Shown here one piece after another: positions 16,666 to 22,761 of a DNA stretch of 32,068 nt; within the stretch, counting starts at the first letter, position 1; every line of letters starts with the position of its first letter. The notes below the pieces were generated by a model. That model ran no database searches, was not told the DNA's origin, and worked only from the letters and a program-made list of their open reading frames with translations. The stretch spans positions 1 through 32,068 of the forward strand of contig DASVSC010000179.1 in assembly GCA_036388295.1 (NCBI GenBank). The letters are read 5' to 3'. The position numbers and the translations under genes are program-made. The stretch is from RYN-431 sp036388295 (GTDB lineage Bacteria > Planctomycetota > Phycisphaerae > Tepidisphaerales > Tepidisphaeraceae).

Positions 16666-17232
16666 TCACTTCGGCAGCAGCGATGCGGCCGTCGGCAGGA
16701 AGTTGGCGCTGAACAGGATCATGCCGAGCAGGGCGAACAGCAGGTTGCGGACGACCGAGAACAGTTCGTTGCTGTATCGGTCGAACCGGTCGAGTTCCGC
16801 GTTGGCTACGTCCGGGTCGTCGGCGTGTTCGATGTAGGTCGCGCGGTGCCGCAGCACTTTCGGCAGAACCACGCGCCAGCCGTAGACGAGGCAAAGCACG
16901 GCGCCGACGTACAAGCCGCTGACCATGATCGGCAGCATCAGTGCGACGCCGCTGCGGTCGACGAAAAACCACTGCCCCACCAGGGCCGGCAGCAGCACGG
17001 TCGCGCAGACCGCCTGCAGCTTGAACAGGACCGAGAGCAATTCGCCGACGATCATGCTGGCCAGCAGCGTGCTGTGCTGGGCGTCCAGATTCACGCTCAG
17101 CACACGCGGCAGCGTCGGGTCCGCCTCACGCGTCACGCGCAACACGATCGGCGGCACAATCGCGCTCAGCAACACCGCGCCGAACCAGGTCGATAACATC
17201 AGCCAAAACAGGGAAGCAACAAGCGCGTGCAT
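16666..17232 (-). CDS. integral membrane protein, DUF4149/TMEM205-like
   Basis: This 188-residue protein has about four hydrophobic segments: near 4-30 (ALVASLFWLMLSTWFGAVLL), 60-85, 92-118 and the C-terminal 163-185 (LLFALLGMILFSANFLP). The N-terminal WLMLSTWFGAVLL resembles the DUF4149 pattern; the assignment is tentative and no catalytic role is known to me. ATG 17232 is preferred over an upstream ATG inside the neighbouring inverted repeat, whose extra residues do not look coding. The gene is bracketed by two related inverted repeats. Confidence 0.8.
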   Translation of the reverse strand: MHALVASLFWLMLSTWFGAVLLSAIVPPIVLRVTREADPTLPRVLSVNLDAQHSTLLASMIVGELLSVLFKLQAVCATVLLPALVGQWFFVDRSGVALMLPIMVSGLYVGAVLCLVYGWRVVLPKVLRHRATYIEHADDPDVANAELDRFDRYSNELFSVVRNLLFALLGMILFSANFLPTAASLLPK

Positions 17233-17321
17233 AGACGGCAACAGTAGAAGCGGCGGCCGGGCGGGACAAGCGCGGGGGCTATGTGCGACTTCTGGAAAAC
17301 GAGTGAGCCACCGATGAACAC

Positions 17322-17400
17322 AGATGAACACGGATAAGAGAAGAAAAGGATGGCGGAAATGTCACTGCGATTTTCGTTGTTCTCTTATCCGTGTTCATCT
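17322..17400. repeat. inverted repeat of the GATGAACACAG type, second copy
   Basis: The 21-bp arms at 17322-17342 and 17380-17400 (AGATGAACACGGATAAGAGAA and its complement) flank a 37-bp loop, the same loop length as the copy at 16537-16637. The right arm overlaps the moaE stop codon by two bases. Confidence 0.85.
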
Positions 17401-17854
17401 ACGGCTTATATTCTTCTTCCGGCCGTACTTCGGTGCCTTCGACCCAGGTGCGGGTGCCGTCGGTCCAGACTTCCTGCTTCCAGATGGCGGCCACCTGTTT
17501 CAGCGAGTCGATCAGGAACCGGCACGCCTCGAACGACGCGGCCCGGTGCGGCGTGCTGACGGCGATTACCACGCTCGGCTCCGCCAGGCCGACCCGGCCG
17601 GTGCGGTGCAGCACCACGCACTTCACGACCGGCCATTTCGCCCGTGCGCTCGCCACTAAAACGGCCAGTTGTTTGCGGGCGAGGTCGCCGTAGGCTTCGT
17701 AATCGAGCGCGACCAAGTCCGCGCCGTCGGCCCGTTTTTCGCTGCGCGTGGTGCCTAGAAACACGTCGATGCCGCCTGCAGCCGGGTCGGCGACGAAGGC
17801 AACGGCGGCGGCGGTGTCGAGCGGGTCGGCGGTGATGTCGATTCGGTCGTTCAT
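17399..17854 (-). CDS. moaE: molybdopterin synthase catalytic subunit MoaE
   Basis: This 151-residue protein, with thiocarboxylated MoaD, inserts the dithiolene sulfurs into precursor Z (cPMP) to make molybdopterin. Family motifs are FLGTTRSE, LDYEAYGDLA, VLHRTGRVGL, VSTPHRAASFEACRFLIDSLK and AIWKQEVW, with the conserved lysines at Lys119 and Lys126. It overlaps the upstream tsaC-type gene by ATGA, so the two are translationally coupled. The TAG stop at 17399-17401 shares two bases with an inverted repeat arm. Its partner moaD lies at 12550-12810 on the other strand. Confidence 0.95.
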   Translation of the reverse strand: MNDRIDITADPLDTAAAVAFVADPAAGGIDVFLGTTRSEKRADGADLVALDYEAYGDLARKQLAVLVASARAKWPVVKCVVLHRTGRVGLAEPSVVIAVSTPHRAASFEACRFLIDSLKQVAAIWKQEVWTDGTRTWVEGTEVRPEEEYKP

Positions 17855-18783
17855 GGCGTTCGGGGCAGAGGCCGGGTGGCCCGCAGAAGTCGGTCGCGGA
17901 CGGCCGCCCAGGCGGGCACGTCGGGCGGCAGTTCGATGTAAATCGCGTCGAGATCCTGCGTGTCCAGCAGCCGCAGGCGCGCGTACAGATTGCGGGCGTA
18001 CGCGGCGGCGTCAAGCGTCGGCTCCAGCACGACGGCGTTGGTCAGATCAATTCCCTGGCGCTGGTGAGCTTCGAAGCGGTAAGCGGGCGTGCGCGGGGCG
18101 TAATGGACCGGGAATTGCCCGGGAGATTTCAGAACGTCAGACGCCCCGGCGCGAGCCGTGAGTTCTTCGAACGTCTGAGAATCCGCGGCATCCGACACGC
18201 GCAACACCGCTTCGATCTGCGCGAGCGTGATGTGTCCGGGCCTCAAGACTTTGATGAGATCCCCTGTCACGTCCACAACCGTAGACTCAATACCGACCCG
18301 GCACGGCCCGCCGTCGAGTACGACGGGCACGCTGTCGCCGAACTCGTCGCGTACGTGCCGGGCCGTCGTCGGCGAGACGCGGTTCGACCGGTTCGCGCTC
18401 GGGGCCGCCAGCGGGCCGTCGAAGCGGCGCAGCAGGTCCAGCGCCAGCGGGTGGGCCGGTACGCGCAGGCCGACGGTGGGGCCGCCGGCGGTGACGACGG
18501 GCGGGATCAAATCATTCCTGCGCACGACAATCGTCAAAGGCCCCGGCCAGAATGCGGCGGCCAGCTTCTCGGCGGCGGCGGGCCAGTCGGCGGCGCAACG
18601 CCGCGCCGCCTCGGTGTCGGCCACGTGCACGATCAACGGGTTCGTGCTCGGGCGGCCCTTCAGGGCGAAAATCATTTCGACCGCGTCCGCCCGCCGCGCG
18701 TCGGCGGCGAGGCCGTACACGGTTTCGGTCGGCAGACCGACGACGTAACCGCGGCGGAGTTCGGCAAGGGCCCGCTCAATCAT
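17851..18783 (-). CDS. L-threonylcarbamoyladenylate synthase, Sua5 long form
   Basis: This 310-residue protein makes threonylcarbamoyl-AMP for t6A modification at tRNA position 37. The YrdC domain covers about 1-200, with GLPTETVYGLAADA, KGRPSTNPLIVHV, FWPGPLTIVV, VGLRVPAHPLA and PLAAPSANRSNRVSPTTA. A linker with SPGQFPVHYAPRTP leads to a C-terminal Sua5 domain, so this is the long Sua5 form rather than short TsaC. It overlaps the upstream DUF2103-like gene by 8 bases and moaE by 4 bases, forming a tight three-gene operon. Confidence 0.95.
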   Translation of the reverse strand: MIERALAELRRGYVVGLPTETVYGLAADARRADAVEMIFALKGRPSTNPLIVHVADTEAARRCAADWPAAAEKLAAAFWPGPLTIVVRRNDLIPPVVTAGGPTVGLRVPAHPLALDLLRRFDGPLAAPSANRSNRVSPTTARHVRDEFGDSVPVVLDGGPCRVGIESTVVDVTGDLIKVLRPGHITLAQIEAVLRVSDAADSQTFEELTARAGASDVLKSPGQFPVHYAPRTPAYRFEAHQRQGIDLTNAVVLEPTLDAAAYARNLYARLRLLDTQDLDAIYIELPPDVPAWAAVRDRLLRATRPLPRTP

Positions 18784-19075
18784 CGGCGGCCTCGGCCTTG
18801 GCGATGCCGCTGTCGACCAGCCACTTGGCGGCGGCGCCGGAATCGCTGCTGATCAGAAACACTTCCTGCACCGTGCCCGGCCCGACGTACTGGCATTTCA
18901 GCCCCGCGTCGGTGTCGTACTGCACCTTGAACGCGTAATCGCCTTTCCCGCGACGGACCTTGATCCGCCCCGGCACGATCCGGCTGATGTGCGGGCAGTC
19001 ACGGACGATTTTGTCGAGGATCGCGTCAAGCCCGCCGACCCGGCCGTGCTGACGCTTGATCCGGCCGAACTTCAT
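18776..19075 (-). CDS. small conserved protein, DUF2103-like
   Basis: This 99-residue protein carries GGLDAILDKIVRDCPHISRI, VPGRIKVRRGKGDYAFKVQY and GPGTVQEVFLIS. The pattern of an isoleucine/proline/glycine turn (VPGRI) followed by a late VQEVF resembles DUF2103 as I remember it; this is a tentative match and its function is unknown. It is the first gene of an operon with the Sua5-type gene (8-base overlap) and moaE, which hints at an RNA- or translation-related role but does not prove one. Confidence 0.8.
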   Translation of the reverse strand: MKFGRIKRQHGRVGGLDAILDKIVRDCPHISRIVPGRIKVRRGKGDYAFKVQYDTDAGLKCQYVGPGTVQEVFLISSDSGAAAKWLVDSGIAKAEAADD

Positions 19076-19098
19076 GGGGGCAGTGTAAGAAGGCTGGT

Positions 19099-19191
19099 GG
19101 CTGGTGGCTAATGGCTGGTGGCTGTAGACGGCAGATGCTTGACGGAACGGGGGTTTCTTCGTCTTTTGTCTTCAGCAACTAGCCACCAGCC
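19099..19191. repeat. GGCTGGTGGCT repeats with inverted copy
   Basis: GGCTGGTGGCTA at 19099-19110, within a short tandem run of GGCTGGTG units, has its reverse complement TAGCCACCAGCC at 19180-19191. The right arm ends 10 bases before the peroxiredoxin ATG and could form a leader hairpin. Confidence 0.5.
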
Positions 19192-19201
19192 CAAGGACCT
19201 C

Positions 19202-19657
19202 ATGCCGCTCAATCCCGGTGACACCGCCCCCGACTTCGCCCTGATGGACCAGAACTTTCGCAAGGTGAAGCTGTCAGACCTTAAAGGCCGCACCGTCGTG
19301 CTGCTGTTTTATCCGATGGATTTTTCGCCCGTCTGCACGCAGGAGCACTGCGGCTTCGGGCCGGCCATCGGGCAGATCGCGCCCGACGCCGGGACGGTCG
19401 TCTTCGGCGTTAACTGCGACCACCCGTTCAGCCACGCCGCGTTCAAGAAGCAGTACGGCATTCCGTACGACCTGCTCAGCGACCCGACCCGTGCGATGGC
19501 TAAGGCGTACGACATGTTCAGCGGCCTGGAGCCGTTCAACTGCGCCAAACGCGGCACTGTGGTGATCGGGCCGGACGGGCGGATTCGAAGCTGGAGCGAA
19601 GCGGGCGTGGACGAAGTTCGTACGCCGGAGTCGCTGGTGGCCGTGGCGTCGGCGTGA
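19202..19657 (+). CDS. peroxiredoxin (AhpC/TSA, Bcp/AhpE-like)
   Basis: This 151-residue thiol peroxidase reduces hydrogen peroxide or organic peroxides in the cytoplasm. The thioredoxin fold begins MPLNPGDTAPDFALMDQNF. The active-site loop is FYPMDFSPVCTQEHCGF: the first Cys is the peroxidatic residue in the PxxxT/SxxC-like context, and a second Cys five residues later may or may not be resolving. Later motifs are VFGVNCDHPFSHAAFKKQ, YDLLSDP and RGTVVIGPDGRI. AAGGACCT provides the ribosome binding site for ATG 19202. The stop is followed by a palindromic repeat carrying two mobile insertions. Confidence 0.94.
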   Translation: MPLNPGDTAPDFALMDQNFRKVKLSDLKGRTVVLLFYPMDFSPVCTQEHCGFGPAIGQIAPDAGTVVFGVNCDHPFSHAAFKKQYGIPYDLLSDPTRAMAKAYDMFSGLEPFNCAKRGTVVIGPDGRIRSWSEAGVDEVRTPESLVAVASA

Positions 19658-19709
19658 CGCGGCTGCCCGTATTCCTCTGGTTCCCTCTCCCGGTATGGCC
19701 GGGAGAGGG

Positions 19710-20560
19710 TTAGGTTCTGTCTCCTAAGGGTAACCGAAGATAGATCGTGATCATCGCGAGCGTGACCATGGCCTCGAAGTTGACTGCCAGTTTCTCGAAG
19801 CGGGACGCGATGCGGTGGCAGTGCTTGAGCCGGCCCACGCACCGCTCGACCACGTTGCGGCCGCGGTACGCCCGGGCGTCGAACGGCTCACGCTCCCGTC
19901 GCCCGTCGGTCAGGTGCTCATTGGCCCGCATCGGAATGACGATGCCGACCCGGCGTCGCTTCAGCCAGTCGCGGATCCGGTCCGAGCTGTATCCCTATGT
20001 CGGCGGCCAAGGCCCCCGGCAGCCGGTGCCGCGGCGTGTTGCGACGCGTCGCCTCGACCAGCGGCCCGAAGGCCGGGCACTCGTTGCGGTTGCCGCCCGT
20101 CACGACGAAGCCGATCGGCAGGCCGTTCGCTTCGGTCGCCAAGTGCAGTTTCGTGCCCATCCCGCCGCGGGATAAGCCCAGGGCGTGGTCCTCGGGCTCG
20201 CCCGGAGGATTGCCCTTTTTTTTTCGCCCCCGCGGCGGGGTGGCCGCTTCGGATGCTCGTGGAGTCGACGTTCCAGCGGGCGTAGTCGAGCAGGCCCGCA
20301 CGGCCGGCCCGCAATCGCAGGCACCGCAGGACGCGGGCCCAGGTGCCGTCGGCGCGCCAGCGGCCCAGCCGCTTGTGGGCCGTCTGCCAGGGGCCGTAGC
20401 GGTCGGGCATGTCCCGCCACGGGGCGGCGGTGAACAGGACCCAGAGAATGCCGTGGACCACCTGGCGGTGGTCGCGGAACGACCGCCCCCGCGTCCGCTG
20501 TGGCGGCAAGAGCGGGCGGACGAGCGACCATTGCCGGTCATCGAGTTCATACCTGTGCAT
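19710..20560 (-). pseudogene. IS5-family DDE transposase in three reading frames
   Basis: Reading starts MHRYELDDRQWSLVRPLLPP at 20560 and includes the first catalytic Asp in VDSTSIRSG. At a run of nine A (20216-20224) the family sequence moves to another frame (KKKGNPPGEPEDHALG...GTKLHLATEANGLP). Near 19997 one extra base shifts it again, after which MRANEHLTDGRR, RNVVERCVGRLKHCHRIASRF with the catalytic Glu, and YLRLPLGDRT follow. Both shifts are mended by deleting one base. The first could be slippage on the A run, as in many IS5-group elements; the second creates an in-frame TAG and looks like decay or a sequencing error. The final TAA is completed by bases of the flanking TA target. Confidence 0.85.
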
Positions 20561-20611
20561 CCGTGCACCTCCACCCCTACTGTAGGTGTGAAGGGCTTAA
20601 GAGACACAACC
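19713..20611 (-). mobile_element. IS5-family insertion sequence, 899 bp
   Basis: Imperfect terminal inverted repeats GGTTCTGTCTCCTAAG (left) and GGTTGTGTCTCTTAAG (right end, complement) match at 14 of 16 positions. TA flanks both ends (19711-19712 and 20612-20613), consistent with target duplication in IS5-family members. The transposase is on the minus strand and spans nearly the whole element. The right-hand TA is also the left boundary of the adjacent 142-bp element. Confidence 0.88.
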
Positions 20612-20613
20612 TA

Positions 20614-20755
20614 GGTTGTGTCTGATGGGTCAGGTGAAGCCTGGAACTTCGAGTTCGGAGGCATTGTTGAAGCCCGTTGAAGACACTTAAAACACATTTC
20701 CGTCCCGCACGACCACCCAAACAATTGCCGTTCAAATGACCCATCAGACACAACC
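20614..20755. mobile_element. 142-bp MITE-like element
   Basis: Perfect 19-bp terminal inverted repeats GGTTGTGTCTGATGGGTCA occur at 20614-20632 and (complement) 20737-20755, extending to 23 of 25. TA lies on both sides. The interior of about 100 bp has no gene. The outer GGTTGTGTCT matches the adjacent IS end, but the inner TIR differs, so a related but different IS probably mobilised it. Confidence 0.85.
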
Positions 20756-20928
20756 TAGGGTGAGGGCTTCCGACGAAGTGCGCGGTGAGCGCAAACTAGG
20801 GTCGACGTGCAATCGGCGCAGAATGCATCTTTATGTCGGCTTGCTCTCACCAGCGGGCAAAGCCCTCACCCCAGCCCTCTCCCGGCCATACCGGGAGAGG
20901 GAGCAAGAGGCCGTTCGGCGTCAGGCGA

Positions 20929-22635
20929 TCACATCTGTTCCGGATGCTCGATCCCCAGCAAATCCAGTCCTAGCGCCAGCGTGCGGGCTGTCAGGTCACA
21001 CAGGGCCAGTCGGCTGCTGCGCGTCGGCTCTTCGCTTTTGAGGACCGGGCACTTCTCGTAAAAGCCGCTGAACTTCGTGGCCAATTCGTACAGGTACTGA
21101 CACAGCACGTGCGGCTTCAGATCGCGGGCGACCGTGTCGATGACCTCGCCGAGCCGCAGCACGTGCTTGGCCAGCGTCAATTCTTCGGGCGCGTCCAGGT
21201 GCAGCGCCGCGCCGGCGGTGTATGCGTCGGCCCGGCGGAAGATCGAGCGGATGCGGGCGTGGGCGTATTGCAGGTACGGCGCGGTGTTGCCGTCCATGGA
21301 GAGCATCGTGTCGAAGTCGAACGTGTAATCGCCGAGGCGGTCTTTGGAGAGGTCGGCGTATTTGATCGCGCCGATGCCGACGGCGTGGGCAATGCGCTGC
21401 CGGTCGGCTTCGGGCATCTCCGGGCTTTTCGCGGAGACGACGGCCATCGCGCGCTGTTCGGCTTCCACCAGCAAGTCGGCCAGCTTCACTGAGTCGCCGG
21501 AGCGGGCTTTGAACATTTTGCCGTCACTGCCGAGGACACTGCCGAACGCGGCGTGTTCCAGCACGGCGTCGTCCGCCCAGCCGGCGCGGCGGGCGACATC
21601 GAACACCTGCTTGAAGTGCTGCGCCTGCGGCGTGCCGACGAAGTAGATGATTCGCTTCGCCCCCAGCGTGCCGACGCGGTAGCGAATGGCGGCCAGGTCG
21701 GTGGTCGCGTAGCCGTAGCCGCCGCCGGTCTTTTCCAGGATCAGCGGGGCCTCGACGCCGGGCGTGAAGGCGACGGTCGCGCCTTCGCTTTCGGCGGCCA
21801 CGCCGCTGGCTTTCAGGTCGGCGACGTTAGCGGGCAGCATTGGGTTGTAAAAAGACTCGCCGCGCTCGTCGGCGGCGGTAAGGCGAACGCCGAGCGTGTC
21901 GTAAATCGGCTGAAAATGACGGCGGCTCTCGGCGACGATCTGCTGCCACATCGCCAAGGCGTCCGGCTCGCCGCCTTGCAGGCGTACGACAGTAGCCCGG
22001 GCGGTGTCGGCAAACGCGGGGTCGGCGTCGAAGCGTTTGCGGGCTTCCTTATAAAACGTGTCGAGGTCTTCGATGCGGGCGTCGCTGGTCGCGGCGGTGT
22101 CGCGCAAATAGGCGATCAACATGCCGAATTGGGTGCCCCAGTCGCCGACGTGGTTCTGGGCGATCACAGAATGGCCTTGGAACGACAAAACGCGGGCGAC
22201 AGCGTCGCCGATGATCGTGCTGCGGAGGTGGCCGACGTGCATCTGCTTGGCGACGTTCGGGCCGGAATAATCGACGACGACTGTCTGCGGCGTCGGCACG
22301 CGCGGCACGCCGAGGCGTTCGTCCGCGGCGAGCGTCGCCGACTGCCGCTCCAGCCACGATTTCGCCAAGGTAATATTGATGAAACCGGGCCCGGCGATGT
22401 CGATTTTCTCGGCCATGCCGCTGACGTCGCCGACGGCCGAAACCAGCGTTTGGGCCACGTCACGCGGCTTTTGCTTCAGGCGTTTGGCGATCGCCATGGC
22501 GGCGTTGCATTGGTAGTCGCCGAATCCGACACTGGTCGTAGGAACTACGGAGGGGTCGACGTCGTATAAGTCAGCGGACAGCCCGCGGATGGCGTGGGCG
22601 AAGGCGTCGCGAAGCGTGTCGAGCGTGGTCGGCAT
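20929..22635 (-). CDS. argS: arginyl-tRNA synthetase
   Basis: This 568-residue class I enzyme charges tRNA-Arg. The N-terminal Add-1 domain (about 1-110) carries FGDYQCNAAMAIAK and GPGFINI. The HIGH motif appears as HVGH at 133-136 in VDYSGPNVAKQMHVGHLRST. The Rossmann core contains NHVGDWGTQFGMLI and ATTDLAAIRYR. A KMSKS-like region reads GKMFKARSG. The C-terminal anticodon-binding domain ends LGLDLLGIEHPEQM. Length is normal. Two tRNA-Arg genes lie within the window (7668 and 25065). It is divergent from the protease gene. Confidence 0.97.
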   Translation of the reverse strand: MPTTLDTLRDAFAHAIRGLSADLYDVDPSVVPTTSVGFGDYQCNAAMAIAKRLKQKPRDVAQTLVSAVGDVSGMAEKIDIAGPGFINITLAKSWLERQSATLAADERLGVPRVPTPQTVVVDYSGPNVAKQMHVGHLRSTIIGDAVARVLSFQGHSVIAQNHVGDWGTQFGMLIAYLRDTAATSDARIEDLDTFYKEARKRFDADPAFADTARATVVRLQGGEPDALAMWQQIVAESRRHFQPIYDTLGVRLTAADERGESFYNPMLPANVADLKASGVAAESEGATVAFTPGVEAPLILEKTGGGYGYATTDLAAIRYRVGTLGAKRIIYFVGTPQAQHFKQVFDVARRAGWADDAVLEHAAFGSVLGSDGKMFKARSGDSVKLADLLVEAEQRAMAVVSAKSPEMPEADRQRIAHAVGIGAIKYADLSKDRLGDYTFDFDTMLSMDGNTAPYLQYAHARIRSIFRRADAYTAGAALHLDAPEELTLAKHVLRLGEVIDTVARDLKPHVLCQYLYELATKFSGFYEKCPVLKSEEPTRSSRLALCDLTARTLALGLDLLGIEHPEQM

Positions 22636-22761
22636 AGCGGTTTCAATCGAAAGCGGGCGAGGCTACCATACGGCGTCGTCCAAGTCCTGCCCGGGGTCAC
22701 CCGGTGGTCCGTGGTTGGGCCCCTTAGTTTGGCTTTTGAGTCGTTGCACAGGATCCGTCCA

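Larger units (their letters stand above)
19679..20902. repeat. composite inverted repeat, second copy (units C and D), interrupted by mobile DNA
   Basis: Unit C starts at 19679, includes CTCTCCCGG/CCGGGAGAG and runs to the TA at 19711-19712. Its tail GGGTGAGGG resumes at 20758 after an IS and a MITE. Unit D (20863-20902) is the inverted partner, with a spacer of about 96 bp. Unit spacing and orientation match the uninterrupted pair at 15537-15707. Confidence 0.85.
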
